From assembly GCF_011074795.1 (NCBI RefSeq), contig NZ_JAAMPF010000031.1, positions 1-64,000 of the forward strand: DNA of 64,000 nucleotides. The letters run 5' to 3'. The notes beneath the pieces were generated by a model that had not been told where the DNA came from, did no database searches, and worked only from the letters and a program-made list of their open reading frames with translations. The translations under genes were made by a program, and so were the position numbers. Of the stretch, positions 8,242 to 18,289 are shown one piece after another. How positions within the stretch are numbered: the stretch's first letter is position 1; each line of letters starts with the position of its first letter. The DNA is from Marinobacter salicampi. Its GTDB lineage: Bacteria > Pseudomonadota > Gammaproteobacteria > Pseudomonadales > Oleiphilaceae.

Positions 8242-9180
8242 ATGAGTCCCGATTTACTGCTGAGCCCAGCCGCCGAACCCGCATTGAAGCACCAACTGCA
8301 GCCTTGGGCCCATCAGACGACGGCCGGCTTTACAGTAAGGGGGCTCAGAAGTCCTGCCACCGGTAAACCGGTTATCCATTTTATTCACGGCAACGGCTAC
8401 TCAGGGCTGGTGTATGAGCACCTGTTACAGCCGTTACTTGAACACGCAGACCTGGTCATCAGTGATATTCAAGGTCACGGGGAGAGCGACCACGGCGGCT
8501 CGTTCAAAGGCTGGAACGCAACCGCGCTGCTGTGTGAGGAAGCGCTTCGGGAGGTCCGCAAAAGCTACCTGGATGCCAAGGGGGAACCGATGCCGGTCCA
8601 TGGACTCGGGCACAGCTTCGGAGCTGTCATGACGACCCTGATGATGGCCAACGCACCGACGTTGTTTCGTCAGTCAGTTTTACTGGACCCGGTATTGTTC
8701 ACTCCGCCGATGCTCCGGCTCATGGCCGTGTCCAGTTCTGTTGGTCTGTGGAAACGAAATGCCATGGCGAGCAGAGCCCGTAAGCGCCGGGCTCACTGGT
8801 CAGATGCCAGGCAGGCGTTTGAGTACTTCCATCAGCGGGGGATATTCAAAGGCTGGGATGACCGGTGTCTGCAGAGTTATGTCAATCACGGCCTGAAACC
8901 GGTGAAGGAGGGCGGTCTGACGCTCCGATGTGAGCCTGAGCGGGAATCTGAACTGTTTGCCACTTACCCGAGGGGCCTCTGGCGGGCAGTGAAAAAGGTC
9001 CGTACCCCGACTCACCTGATCTATGGGCAGCGGACCTATCCCTTCGTTGGCAAATCCGTAGCCCGGTGGCAGGCGATGGACCCGGCGCTCACGGTCGACG
9101 AGAGCCCCGGTGGCCACTGTTTTATGCTGGAGTATCCCGAGCAAACCGCCGAGCGGGTGCTGAACAGGCTTGCTCTGTAG
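8242..9180 (+). CDS. alpha/beta hydrolase
   Basis: The 312-residue protein has HFIHGNGYSG as the oxyanion region (about 46-55), DIQGHGESD (75-83), the nucleophile elbow GLGHSFGA with Ser125 and a late His in GGHCFMLEYP near 294. This is a complete alpha/beta-hydrolase fold with no signal peptide. Its substrate is not evident. It is transcribed away from the SCP2/dehydrogenase operon from a separate region containing a 24-bp palindrome, and it converges on the M48 protease gene. Confidence 0.85.
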   Translation: MSPDLLLSPAAEPALKHQLQPWAHQTTAGFTVRGLRSPATGKPVIHFIHGNGYSGLVYEHLLQPLLEHADLVISDIQGHGESDHGGSFKGWNATALLCEEALREVRKSYLDAKGEPMPVHGLGHSFGAVMTTLMMANAPTLFRQSVLLDPVLFTPPMLRLMAVSSSVGLWKRNAMASRARKRRAHWSDARQAFEYFHQRGIFKGWDDRCLQSYVNHGLKPVKEGGLTLRCEPERESELFATYPRGLWRAVKKVRTPTHLIYGQRTYPFVGKSVARWQAMDPALTVDESPGGHCFMLEYPEQTAERVLNRLAL

Positions 9181-9231
9181 GAGGCTGATTCCGACAAGAG
9201 TGTTCTGGCCAAGGGTGACGTTGTGGATAGG

Positions 9232-10518
9232 TCAGCCTTGGGTCAGGGCCTCAAGCTTGCGCTGGGCCTCTGCCGCAATTTCACCCTCGGCCTTGGCCGC
9301 GGTACTGTAGTACTGAGCTGCTTCTTCCTTGCGACCCTGCTTGACGGCGATATCCCCCAGCCTCAGGAACGCGATTGACGTAGGGACAACGTCATTGGCG
9401 GCTTTGAGATCTTCCTGGGCCTGATCCAGATTGTTCAGATCCAGCTCATGCAATCCACGCTGCAACCGGTAGCTGAACATCTCCGGGTAGAGTGAGACCG
9501 CTTTGTCGTAATCTGACTGAGCCTTCTGTGGATTGTTCAGCTCTTCCTGGATCTGTCCACGGAACGCATAGAAGGCCGCTTCGTCAGGCTCGATCCGGAT
9601 CGCCTCATTGATTTTGCTCATGGCAGCGTCGAGGTTGTCCGCCTTGGCAAAATCCATGGCTTCGTCCTGGGCCTTGTAGGCCGGCTGCTTTTTCTCCAGG
9701 TAGGCCAGCTTTTCCTGATAGGTCTCGCGACCTATTCGACCGCCGCTGCCGATTTTGTTTACCAGTTCCTGGTTTTCCTCAACCCGCTTCTGGGATGGCG
9801 GGTGAGTAGCGAACAGGCCCTGGAGGAAGCCGGGGTTATTTCCTTCAGACAATCTGACAAAGATTTCCTGGAGCTCGACTGCAGCCTGGGGATCGTAGCC
9901 GGCCTCCTTCATATACCGGATACCGTAGTGGTCGGACTCGAGCTCATGACTCTGGCTGTATTGGGCCATGGCAACCTGGCTTCCCACGGCGGCTCCTCCC
10001 ATCAGCAGACCGGCGAATTCATTGTCAGTCATGGCAAGACCAATCCCGAGTCCGGCAACGCCGGCATTGATCAGCATTCCCCGCTGCATGCGCTGAACAC
10101 TGTGCCGGGCCGCGGCGTGGACAATTTCATGGCCAAGCACTGCGGCCAGCTGAGCTTCGTTTTCGAATTCGGTCAACAACCCGCGATTGATCGCAATTTT
10201 TCCCGAGGGCAGGGCCCAGGCATTCGGCACGCTGCTATTTATTACGGTGAACTCGTAGGGCAGGTCGGGCCGATCGCTGACGGCAGCGAGTTTCTGGCCA
10301 ATCTCGCTGACGTAGTTGGTCAGCTCCGGGTCCAGGTAGTATTTGCCGCCCTGTATCTGCTGGGTAGGTAAGTACTGTTCTTCGCCAATGGATATTTCCT
10401 GGCTTTCGGGTATGAGCGAGAGCTGCTTTTCACCGGTGACAGGGTTGGTGGTGCAGCCGATAAGTATGCTGAACAGAACAATGAACGAAAGACCGCGGAT
10501 TCCAGGCCTGCTGATCAC
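9232..10518 (-). CDS. M48 family metalloprotease lipoprotein with TPR repeats
   Basis: From a GTG at 10518, preceded by AAGGAG, this gives 428 residues with a lipoprotein signal ending LIGC (Cys22). The zinc site HEIVH has His130, Glu131 and His134, and Glu192 in HELESDHYG is the likely third ligand. A TPR region follows (about 290-428). This is the BepA/YfgC-like layout: a periplasmic protease and chaperone in outer-membrane protein assembly. A longer open frame to 10767 exists but would bury the signal peptide, so it is not used. Confidence 0.9.
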   Translation of the reverse strand: MISRPGIRGLSFIVLFSILIGCTTNPVTGEKQLSLIPESQEISIGEEQYLPTQQIQGGKYYLDPELTNYVSEIGQKLAAVSDRPDLPYEFTVINSSVPNAWALPSGKIAINRGLLTEFENEAQLAAVLGHEIVHAAARHSVQRMQRGMLINAGVAGLGIGLAMTDNEFAGLLMGGAAVGSQVAMAQYSQSHELESDHYGIRYMKEAGYDPQAAVELQEIFVRLSEGNNPGFLQGLFATHPPSQKRVEENQELVNKIGSGGRIGRETYQEKLAYLEKKQPAYKAQDEAMDFAKADNLDAAMSKINEAIRIEPDEAAFYAFRGQIQEELNNPQKAQSDYDKAVSLYPEMFSYRLQRGLHELDLNNLDQAQEDLKAANDVVPTSIAFLRLGDIAVKQGRKEEAAQYYSTAAKAEGEIAAEAQRKLEALTQG

Positions 10519-10680
10519 AATGAGCTCCTTGCAATGGTTTGGTTCTGCAGATGTTATAACACAGTTTTCGGGCTTACGATCTTTCCACCGCGGACCCTCT
10601 GGGCAAGGTCCTGCCAGTGGAGCCTGTGGGCCTGATGGCGTATTATCCACGCACCTTTTCTCTTCTAACCGGATTACCCG

Positions 10681-11466
10681 ATGTCGGCCTTTCTCGATTT
10701 CATAGCCCTCGGCTGGTTCCTCGTCTGCTGGCTCGGCTATACCGAATATTCCCGTCGCATGGCCCATAACCGGCCCTGTCTATCGAATACGCTGGACATG
10801 TACCGGGAAGACTGGATGCGCATGATGCTGCGTCGGGACAATCGCATTCCGGACGCCACCGTGGTAGGCAACCTGGAGCGCAACGGCGCCTTTTTTGCCT
10901 CCAGCTGCCTGCTGATCCTGGCCGGTATCATCACGGCGTTGGGATATACCGAAGAAGTCATGAACGTGTTTGAACCCTTGCCTTTTGGCAGCCATGCCAG
11001 CCGCGAGATATGGGAACTGCGACTGGTGGTTCTGCTGCTGGTGTTCGTCTATGCCTTCTTCAAGTTCACCTGGTCAATGCGCATGTACAATTTCGTGGCG
11101 GTGCTGATCGGAGGTGCTGCCATGCCTGATGACCCCAAGACCACACCTGCGGCGCGGGAGGCGTTCGCCAAGAGCGCCGCAACGGTCTGCAACCTGGCCG
11201 GCGATGCGTTCAACCTGGGCCTGCGTTCCTATTACTATGCTCTGGCCGTGGTCACTTGGTTTATTCACCCTCTGCTGTGCATAGGTGCGTCGACTCTGGT
11301 GGTTATGGTGCTTTACCGCAGGGAGTTCTGTTCTGACGCACTGAGTGCGTTGCGGGTGGGCAAGACCTTTGAAGAGCCTGTGCCCAAAGGTGAGAAGAAA
11401 CCGAAAACGGAAGCAAAAGAAGACCGCGATAGACCCGGACCCGACAAGAACATGAAAGCTCATTAA
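10681..11466 (+). CDS. DUF599 family membrane protein
   Basis: The 261-residue protein has an N-terminal helix (ALGWFLVCWLGY), further helices near 70-85, 110-130 and 195-220, and the cytoplasmic RPCLSNTLDMYREDWMRMML segment typical of DUF599 proteins. The C-terminus is a charged Lys/Glu/Asp tail (about 235-261). The function of the family is unknown. It is divergent from the M48 protease gene and shares its upstream region. Confidence 0.87.
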   Translation: MSAFLDFIALGWFLVCWLGYTEYSRRMAHNRPCLSNTLDMYREDWMRMMLRRDNRIPDATVVGNLERNGAFFASSCLLILAGIITALGYTEEVMNVFEPLPFGSHASREIWELRLVVLLLVFVYAFFKFTWSMRMYNFVAVLIGGAAMPDDPKTTPAAREAFAKSAATVCNLAGDAFNLGLRSYYYALAVVTWFIHPLLCIGASTLVVMVLYRREFCSDALSALRVGKTFEEPVPKGEKKPKTEAKEDRDRPGPDKNMKAH

Positions 11467-11553
11467 AGCCAGTCCTGAAAAAATTTTGCCAGGGCCTGCC
11501 CGCGCAGGCTCCGATCAACACCACAGCACACCAGACTAAAGCCAGGCTGAACC

Positions 11554-12024
11554 ATGACTGACCGCCTTCGAATGGACCGGGTAAGCCGGTTTATTAATAC
11601 CCTCAACCAGGCCCGGGAGCTGGGCCTGACCGTATCGGACGCAAGTGAGGAGCACCTGGTCCTCTGCCTGCCCTACAGCGAAAAGATCATCGGTAACCCG
11701 GACACCCGGGTGATCCATGGGGGCGCCATTACCACGTTGATGGACACGACCTCGGGTTCGGTAATGATCTGTGCATTGCCAGAATTCGAACTCTGCCCGA
11801 CCCTGGACCTGCGGGTGGATTACATGCGCCCTGCGGAGCCGGACAAGCCTGTGTACGCCCGCGCCGAGGTTTATCGCATGACTCGGCACATTATCTTTAC
11901 CCGATGCGAAGCCTACCAGGAGGAAGGTGAAACCGTAGCGCAATGTGTCGGCACGTTTATGCGTATCGGCAAGGAAAGTACGCCCAAGGCGTACCGCGAC
12001 CTGATCACCGGGGGTGCGGAATGA
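11554..12024 (+). CDS. PaaI-type hotdog thioesterase
   Basis: The 156-residue protein has the hotdog signature VIHGGAITTLMDTTSGS followed by LDLRVDYMRPA, typical of PaaI-like acyl-CoA thioesterases. It would hydrolyse acyl- or aryl-CoA in the cytoplasm. Its stop overlaps the next start, which encodes a second hotdog protein, so the two are coupled and may act as a heteromer or on related substrates. Confidence 0.9.
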   Translation: MTDRLRMDRVSRFINTLNQARELGLTVSDASEEHLVLCLPYSEKIIGNPDTRVIHGGAITTLMDTTSGSVMICALPEFELCPTLDLRVDYMRPAEPDKPVYARAEVYRMTRHIIFTRCEAYQEEGETVAQCVGTFMRIGKESTPKAYRDLITGGAE

Positions 12025-12455
12025 CAAGTCCGGAGATTCTGAGACATACACAAGCAACCGGCGATTTTACCCGTATGCTGGAAAGCGTGCCCTACGCCAG
12101 GTTTATCGGGCTGCACTGCGACCGCTTCGGTGACGACTTGATCTTTCGCCTTCCGCCAAAAGACCAGAACCTGGGTAACCCGATACTGCCGGCTATCCAC
12201 GGCGGAGTAATTGGCGGTTTCATGGAAGTCTCGGCCGCCATTTACCTGATGATGTCCCAGGACACTTTCCGCATGCCTAAGATTGTCGACTTTTCCCTGG
12301 ACTACCTGCGGGCGGGCCTTGACCGGGAAACCTTTGCCGAATGCCATCTGACCCGGCAGGGCAACCGGGTTGCCAATGTCATGATAACCGCCTGGCAGAA
12401 GTCCCGAAGCAAACCCATTGCCACTGCCAGAGCCCATTTTCTGCTGGAGGATTAA
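12021..12455 (+). CDS. PaaI-type hotdog thioesterase, second copy
   Basis: The 144-residue protein has AIHGGVIGGFMEVSAAIYL and IVDFSLDYLRAG, the hotdog core. In the first motif Glu stands where its neighbour has Asp, a common variation at the catalytic position. The start at 12021 overlaps the previous stop (ATGA). Similarity of layout with the preceding gene suggests an old tandem duplication. Its substrate is unknown. Confidence 0.88.
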   Translation: MTSPEILRHTQATGDFTRMLESVPYARFIGLHCDRFGDDLIFRLPPKDQNLGNPILPAIHGGVIGGFMEVSAAIYLMMSQDTFRMPKIVDFSLDYLRAGLDRETFAECHLTRQGNRVANVMITAWQKSRSKPIATARAHFLLED

Positions 12456-12478
12456 TCCCGGCAAGTTTGCGACAAACA

Positions 12479-12504
12479 CTTGAAAACCCTCAGGCGACCC
12501 CCAT
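12479..12504 (+). promoter_or_regulatory. sigma-32 heat-shock promoter of htpG
   Basis: CTTGAAA (12479-12485) and CCCCAT (12499-12504), 13 bases apart, match the sigma-32 consensus exactly. They lie about 145 bases before htpG, a known sigma-32 target in enterobacteria. Confidence 0.85.
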
Positions 12505-12648
12505 TTCTCAGTCAGCCAAGGCCATTGACCCCTCCCGGGCATGGCAACTGACCGAGTCGTGCCTCTGGATGATGGCATGGGCGTCAGTGATCTTCCCGGG
12601 TGGGGTCGAGTCACCCGATCCAAGACCCCAGTCAGGAGTAATGAACAC

Positions 12649-14541
12649 ATGACGGTCGATACACAGAAAGAAACCCTGGGCTTTCAGACCGAGGTAAAGC
12701 AGCTGCTGCACCTCATGATTCACTCGCTGTATTCCAACAAGGAAATATTTCTTCGCGAGCTGATCTCAAACGCGTCTGATGCTGAAGACAAACTGCGCTT
12801 CGCCGCCCTGAAAGACGACAGCCTGTTCGAAGAAGACCCCGACCTCAAGATCCGTCTGGACTACGATGAGGAAGCCAACACCGTAACGCTCAGCGATAAC
12901 GGCATCGGCATGACCCGGGATGAAGTCATCCAGAATCTGGGTACCATCGCTCGTTCCGGCACGGCTGAGTTTCTGGGCCAGTTGACCGGGGATGAAAAGA
13001 AGGACAGCAAGCTGATCGGTCAGTTCGGCGTTGGTTTCTACTCGTCGTTTATTGTCTCTGAGCGAGTTGAGGTGTTCACCCGCAAGGCCGGGCGTCCGCC
13101 GGAAGAGGGCGTGCACTGGGAATCCGCTGCGGAAGGGGAGTTCTCGATTGAACCGATGACCCTGGAAGATCGCGGTACCAAAATCGTGCTCCATCTCAAG
13201 AAGGAAGAGAAGGAGTTCGCCAACGGCTATCGCCTGCGCAATCTGGTCAAGAAATATTCTGACCACATCTCTTTCCCCGTGGTCATGAAGGCCGAGTCTG
13301 ACGAGAAAGATGCCGAGCCCAAGGAAGAGACAGTCAACGATGCGACTGCCCTCTGGACTCTGCCCCGCACTGAGATAAAGGACGAGGAATACAAGGAATT
13401 TTACAAGCACATTGCCCACGACTTCGAAGATCCGCTGACTTGGTCCCACAACAAGGTCGAAGGCAAGCTGGATTACACCAGTCTGCTTTACATTCCGGCC
13501 CGTGCGCCGTTTGATCTTTACCAGCGTGAAGCCCCCCGTGGTCTGAAACTCTATGTCCAGCGCGTCTTTATCATGGACGATGCTGAGCAGTTCCTGCCCC
13601 TGTACCTGCGCTTTACCAAGGGCGTTATCGATTCCAATGATCTTTCGCTGAACGTGTCCCGGGAGATCCTGCAGAACGACAGTACCGTGGAGAGCATTCG
13701 CACGGCGCTGACCAAGCGGGTACTGGACACACTCTCCAAGCTGGCCAACAAGGATGCCGAAAAGTATCAGACCTTTTGGGATGAGTTCGGCACCGTGCTG
13801 AAGGAAGGCCCGGCGGAAGACGTGGCGAACCAGCAGAAGATCGCCAAGTTGCTGCGTTTTGCCTCTACCCAGACCGGTGAGCGCACCCAGAACGTCTCCC
13901 TGGATGACTACATCAGCCGCATGAAGGAAGGTCAGAACAAGATCTACTACATCACCTCTGACAGCTTTACTGCTGCCAAGAGCAGCCCGCATCTGGAAGT
14001 CTTCCGCAAGAAAGGCGTGGAAGTTCTGATCCTCACGGACCGCATTGATGAATGGATGATGGGTTACCTGAATGAGTACGACGGTAAGCAGTTCCAGGAT
14101 GTGGCCCGGGGCGAGCTTGATCTGGGCGATGTGGAAACCGAAGAAGACAAGAAACACCAGGAAGAGGCCACCGAAGCCCACAAGGATTTGCTGGAGCGCA
14201 TCAAGACAGCCCTTGATAATCGCGTACAGGATGTCCGGGTAACCAACCGTCTCACCGACTCGCCCGCGTGTCTTGTTGTAGCCGAGCACGACATGGGCCT
14301 GCAGATGCGCAAGATCATGGAAGCTGCGGGTCAGAAAATGCCCGAGAGCAAGCCGATCTTCGAGATCAATGTTGAGCATCCGCTGGTGCAGCGTCTCGAG
14401 AATGAAAAGGGCGATGAGCGCTTCAAGGAGTTGTCGGCGGTGTTGTTCGACCAGGCTACCCTTGCCAGTGGTGAACAGCTGGAAGACCCGGGTGCCTATG
14501 TGTCACGGCTTAACCGGCTGTTGCTTGACCTGAGCAACTAA
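12649..14541 (+). CDS. htpG: molecular chaperone HtpG (Hsp90)
   Basis: From the ATG at 12649 this encodes 630 residues, the normal HtpG length. The ATP-binding GHKL motifs are clear: [25 protein letters not shown] and [11 protein letters not shown]. The middle domain carries NVSREILQ and the dimerisation domain ends the protein. It is an ATP-driven chaperone in the cytoplasm that acts on partly folded clients with DnaK. A frame extension to 12541 exists but family members begin close to [17 protein letters not shown] heat-shock promoter precedes it. Confidence 0.98.
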   Translation: MTVDTQKETLGFQTEVKQLLHLMIHSLYSNKEIFLRELISNASDAEDKLRFAALKDDSLFEEDPDLKIRLDYDEEANTVTLSDNGIGMTRDEVIQNLGTIARSGTAEFLGQLTGDEKKDSKLIGQFGVGFYSSFIVSERVEVFTRKAGRPPEEGVHWESAAEGEFSIEPMTLEDRGTKIVLHLKKEEKEFANGYRLRNLVKKYSDHISFPVVMKAESDEKDAEPKEETVNDATALWTLPRTEIKDEEYKEFYKHIAHDFEDPLTWSHNKVEGKLDYTSLLYIPARAPFDLYQREAPRGLKLYVQRVFIMDDAEQFLPLYLRFTKGVIDSNDLSLNVSREILQNDSTVESIRTALTKRVLDTLSKLANKDAEKYQTFWDEFGTVLKEGPAEDVANQQKIAKLLRFASTQTGERTQNVSLDDYISRMKEGQNKIYYITSDSFTAAKSSPHLEVFRKKGVEVLILTDRIDEWMMGYLNEYDGKQFQDVARGELDLGDVETEEDKKHQEEATEAHKDLLERIKTALDNRVQDVRVTNRLTDSPACLVVAEHDMGLQMRKIMEAAGQKMPESKPIFEINVEHPLVQRLENEKGDERFKELSAVLFDQATLASGEQLEDPGAYVSRLNRLLLDLSN

Positions 14542-14547
14542 ACGCCC

Positions 14548-14769
14548 ATGCAGCACCTGGACGTCGATCTCGCGATTTCGCCTGACGAGTGGCTGAAGCT
14601 TTATCAGGGAATCGCCCGTGACGTCCATGCCACGAGCCGGGACGGACGCAGTGTCCGTTTCCCGGCCCGTATCCTCTCCCGGTTTTATCTTCGTGATGGC
14701 GTGCGCGGAAGCTTCCGCATATTTTTTGACGACGCCGGCAAATTCCATAGTGTTCAGCGCCTGAGCTGA
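14548..14769 (+). CDS. DUF2835 family small protein
   Basis: The 73-residue protein (SPDEWLKLYQG, then GRSVRFPARILSRFYL and GVRGSFRIFFDDAGKF) fits DUF2835, a small gammaproteobacterial family of unknown role. It begins only 6 bases after htpG and comes before a terminator, so it is likely co-expressed with the chaperone. Confidence 0.85.
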   Translation: MQHLDVDLAISPDEWLKLYQGIARDVHATSRDGRSVRFPARILSRFYLRDGVRGSFRIFFDDAGKFHSVQRLS

Positions 14770-14821
14770 CTCACTGATTATCCATCGCTCTCTTCCAGAG
14801 CCTGCCTTACAATCTAAAGCC

Positions 14822-14855
14822 AGTCGGGGCTACCACTGCGGTCCGACTTTTTTTT
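14822..14855 (+). terminator. Rho-independent terminator of htpG unit
   Basis: AGTCGG (14822-14827) pairs with CCGACT (14843-14848) and is followed directly by a run of T. It closes the htpG-DUF2835 transcript. Confidence 0.85.
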
Positions 14856-14953
14856 ACCGATAAAAACGCTAGAATGCAGCCACGCTTCCAGTTGGCCCGT
14901 AACCGTACAGCTACGCCACCGAGCCGCGCCCTTTAACTGAACGAGACGATCCG

Positions 14954-15919
14954 ATGCGCATTATTCTGGCCCCCATGGAGGGTCTGGTGGATTCACCCAT
15001 TCGTGAGTCCCTGACCCAGGTCGGGGGCATCGATCGGTGCGTAACGGAATTCATAAGGGTGACCCACGGCATGTTGCCGCCCCGTATCTTCTACAAGTTC
15101 GCGCCGGAACTGCACAACAGGTGCCACACCAGTACCGGCATACCTGTGGCTGTGCAGTTACTGGGGTCAGACCCGGTTCAGATGGGCCTCCACGGTGCGA
15201 GGGCGGCAGAGCTGGGCGCACCCCGGGTGGACATCAACTTTGGCTGCCCTGCCAAGACCGTCAATAAACACAAGGGTGGGGCGGTGCTTTTGGACGAACC
15301 CGAGCTGGTCTACCAGATTACCCGTGCTGTCCGTCAGGCGGTCCCGGCTCACGTTCCCGTTACCGCCAAGATGCGGCTTGGTTACCTCGATCGTTCCATG
15401 GGCATTGCCTGTGGCCATGCTCTGGAAGCCGCCGGTGCTGCCGAGATTGTCATCCACGCCCGCAGCAAGGCCGATGGCTATAAACCTCCCGCATACTGGG
15501 AAGAGGTCGCCCTGGTTCGCGAGGCGGTATCCGCGCGGGTTATCGCCAACGGCGATATCTGGACTGTTGAGGATTATTGGCGCTGCCGGAAAGTGACCGG
15601 CTGCGAAGACGTCATGATCGGCCGTGGACTCATCTCACGCCCGGACCTTGCCGCCTGCATAAAAGCCAGCCAGAAGGGTGAAAGTCACACCCCCATGACG
15701 TGGCTGGAAGCCGTGGCACTGGTAAAAGGTTATGGTCACGTACTTCAGGGTCACCTGGATGATAAATACGTCTGCGGCCGGGTGAAGCAATGGCTGAACT
15801 ACCTTCGCAGGGGATTTGCCGAAGCCGAGGCTGTCTGGCCACAGGCGCGGAAACTCCGCGATGCTGAGACCCTGTTCAAGTGCCTGGTCGAGGTCGGTGC
15901 GAAGCGAGAAGCGGCCTGA
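14954..15919 (+). CDS. dusC: tRNA-dihydrouridine(16) synthase DusC
   Basis: The 321-residue flavoenzyme begins MRIILAPMEGLVDSPIRE, the Dus FMN-binding entry, and has NFGCPAKTVNKHKGGAVLL with catalytic Cys98 at the same position as in E. coli DusC. TAKMRLG, VIHARSK and ANGDIW continue the barrel; IGRGLISRPDL ends the FMN phosphate site. The APMEG (rather than APMAG) and overall pattern favour DusC over DusA or DusB. It reduces U16 of tRNAs with NADPH. It appears to be a single-gene unit. Confidence 0.93.
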   Translation: MRIILAPMEGLVDSPIRESLTQVGGIDRCVTEFIRVTHGMLPPRIFYKFAPELHNRCHTSTGIPVAVQLLGSDPVQMGLHGARAAELGAPRVDINFGCPAKTVNKHKGGAVLLDEPELVYQITRAVRQAVPAHVPVTAKMRLGYLDRSMGIACGHALEAAGAAEIVIHARSKADGYKPPAYWEEVALVREAVSARVIANGDIWTVEDYWRCRKVTGCEDVMIGRGLISRPDLAACIKASQKGESHTPMTWLEAVALVKGYGHVLQGHLDDKYVCGRVKQWLNYLRRGFAEAEAVWPQARKLRDAETLFKCLVEVGAKREAA

Positions 15920-16253
15920 TAATCTGTCAGCGTCTAAAGCTTTGGGAGCGCTTCCCCCCTGTCTGTAATTCTGGACATTGTCCGATCGGTCGGACAGCCC
16001 CGTTACGACCGTGCTCCGCATGCTTTGCAGCCCGGTCAGGCTCTTTTTCCTCTTTTTCTGTGTGGAAACTCGGACATTACTGCCGGTGCTCCCAGTCAAT
16101 CCCTTATTCCATCTGTATGAATTAAATACATAATCAAAAACAGGCCCATTGTTTGCTGGGTTTCATATCTGTCGTGCCCAAAAACGATAGGGCAGCCGTC
16201 CCACGGGAGCCGGAGCGCGACTATAAAAACAATGAAAGGAGTGAGCCTGGCCT
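15920..16253. other. intergenic region with leader hairpins before the chemoreceptor
   Basis: This 334-base gap holds no gene that I can support. It contains GTCCGATCGGTCGGAC (15980-15995), a likely 3' hairpin for dusC, then an AT-rich stretch, and nearer the chemoreceptor two short stem-loops: TGCCC/GGGCA around AAAAACGATA, and TCCCACGGGA. I could not match these to a known riboswitch class. Confidence 0.4.
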
Positions 16254-18284
16254 ATGAGCTTGATAAACAATCTTTCCATGCGCGGCAAATTGCTTGCCCT
16301 GGTAATACCCGCGTTGGTTGTCGTGAGTTATTTTGCTCTTGAGAGCTATGCCCGCAATGCCCAGGATCTCAGCCATATGCACGAACTGCAGAAGATGGTT
16401 GCCCTGGCGGACATCGGTGACCCGCTTGTGGAAGCCCTGCAGAAAGAGCGTGACCGCTCAGTGGTTTTCTTCGCCAGTCGCTTCGATCCGGAGAAGGCGA
16501 CCCGTGAGCTAATTGCCCAACACGAGGATACCGATGCCCGTTTGTCAGCCTACCGGCACCGGATCGAGAGCCTGCTGAGGGACGACCGGCTTGATGCGGA
16601 AATACGGGATAACGTGGTGGCTTTTGACAGCAAAATGGATCAGCTGCAAAGCCTTCGCGAAAACACGGTTGCGCGTCAGGTGGATGCCGTGGAGGCAACT
16701 GGCAGTTACACCGGCCTGATCCGGGAGCTGATCAGTCGTATTCCGCTGATTATCCGGCGCTCCACTGATGCTGAACTGACCCGTCAGGTGAACGCCTACT
16801 ATGTGCTGGCTGAGGCTGCCGAGAAGGCGGGGCTGGAACGGGCTGCTGGCTCCAGCCTGATTCGTCGCGGTAGTTTCGATGTGCCGGCGGCCCAGGAGCT
16901 TGCCACTCTTTACGGTCATCAGCAGGCGTTTTTTGCCTCGGCGCAGGCTATGCTTCCGCAAGACTCGTTCATGCGCCAAAGTATTGAAGATCTTCTCGCC
17001 GGTGAGGCCAACTTGGCCCTTCAGGCCCAGCGGGACACGCTTTTCAAAAGCCCGTCCGGGCTCTACGGGCTGGAGGCAGATACCTGGTTTGCTGTGGCCA
17101 GTGATCGCATCGAGGCGTTGAACAAGGTGCGCGCGTCCATGCTGATGCAGATCTCCGGTCTGGCCCAACAAGCGCTTGCTGCAACCCGGCAGCGTTTGAT
17201 CACTCATGCCGTTATCGCTTTGGTATCGATTTCAGTGGCCCTGGTATTGATGTTGCTGATTATCCGTTCGATTAATCATCAGGTTCGCCAGTTACTGACG
17301 GGGGTGCGCCAGGCTATGGAGAATAAAGACCTCACACACCCCATCGAGGTATCATCGAAAGATGAAATCGGCACGATCAGCGCCGCTATCAATGAGCTCT
17401 ACCGGCATTTCGGCGACGCTCTGCTGCAGATAGACCAAGCCAGTGTCCAGTTAGCCAGGGCTACCACACAGACAAGCGCCACGGCCGATCAAAACAGCGG
17501 ACATATTCAGTTTCAGCAGCAGCAGATTACCCAAGTGGCCAGCGCAACCTTGCAGATGTCAGCCACCTCAGAGGAAATCTCCCGCAATACCCAGCAGGTA
17601 GCCGACGCCGCCAATAGCGCCATGGAGCGAAGCCAGGCAGGCGAAAGGGTTTTGAAGAACAGCCTTCAGAGCATTCATGATCTGGCTGAGTCCGTTAAGG
17701 ATGTGAATTCGGTGATTGCAGAGCTGGAAGTGCGCAGTGGCTCCATTAGCGACGTCATACATGTGATCCGCCAGGTCGCAGAGCAGACCAACTTGCTGGC
17801 TCTGAACGCTGCCATCGAAGCGGCCCGCGCTGGGGATCAGGGCAGGGGGTTCGCGGTGGTGGCCGACGAAGTACGCACGCTGGCCCAGCAAACCCACAAG
17901 TCCACCACTGATATAGAAGCCATCATCGTAGGCTTCCAGGAAATGACAGGCAATGCTGGCCGCGCCATGAAGGCAAGCTACGCATTGGCGAACGATACCA
18001 GCGAGCGTGCGTCTGAGCTGGAGCGGACCTTTGCCGAGACCCTCAATGATGTGGGTTCCATTTCACAGATGGCTGGCCATATTGCCACCGCATCTGATCA
18101 GCAGGTCTCAGTCACCAAGGACCTGTCCCGGAACATGGAGGCCGTGAATGAATCAGCCAACATGGCCCTGACAGGATCTCAGGAGATAAGCTTGGTGACC
18201 GATGAGCAGGCGAGACTCGCCAGGCAACTGCAGGAGCTGGCCCACGAATTTAAAATTGGGGCCGCCCGGCAGGGTGCTGAATAA
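16254..18284 (+). CDS. methyl-accepting chemotaxis protein with NIT sensor domain
   Basis: The 676-residue receptor has a first membrane helix (about 12-28), a periplasmic sensor (about 30-312), a second helix (about 315-337), a HAMP region and an MCP signalling domain whose tip includes [18 protein letters not shown]. The sensor segment [20 protein letters not shown] is the hallmark of the NIT nitrate/nitrite-sensing domain. It would bind a small anion and signal through CheA/CheW; the ligand is inferred from the domain only. No che gene is nearby, so it is a stand-alone receptor. AAGGAG precedes the start. Confidence 0.92.
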   Translation: MSLINNLSMRGKLLALVIPALVVVSYFALESYARNAQDLSHMHELQKMVALADIGDPLVEALQKERDRSVVFFASRFDPEKATRELIAQHEDTDARLSAYRHRIESLLRDDRLDAEIRDNVVAFDSKMDQLQSLRENTVARQVDAVEATGSYTGLIRELISRIPLIIRRSTDAELTRQVNAYYVLAEAAEKAGLERAAGSSLIRRGSFDVPAAQELATLYGHQQAFFASAQAMLPQDSFMRQSIEDLLAGEANLALQAQRDTLFKSPSGLYGLEADTWFAVASDRIEALNKVRASMLMQISGLAQQALAATRQRLITHAVIALVSISVALVLMLLIIRSINHQVRQLLTGVRQAMENKDLTHPIEVSSKDEIGTISAAINELYRHFGDALLQIDQASVQLARATTQTSATADQNSGHIQFQQQQITQVASATLQMSATSEEISRNTQQVADAANSAMERSQAGERVLKNSLQSIHDLAESVKDVNSVIAELEVRSGSISDVIHVIRQVAEQTNLLALNAAIEAARAGDQGRGFAVVADEVRTLAQQTHKSTTDIEAIIVGFQEMTGNAGRAMKASYALANDTSERASELERTFAETLNDVGSISQMAGHIATASDQQVSVTKDLSRNMEAVNESANMALTGSQEISLVTDEQARLARQLQELAHEFKIGAARQGAE

Positions 18285-18289
18285 AGGCT

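Noticed and set aside
8057..8242. 61-codon frame upstream of the hydrolase gene
   Set aside because: It overlaps both operator palindromes and has low-complexity Pro/Arg composition with no ribosome site.
12766..14379. 537-codon open frame opposite htpG
   Set aside because: It lies fully antisense to htpG, has no recognisable domain or ribosome site, and reflects codon bias of a GC-rich gene.
16130..16253. Possible c-di-GMP or other riboswitch in the chemoreceptor leader
   Set aside because: The stems and bulges do not match the GEMM core or another class that I know.
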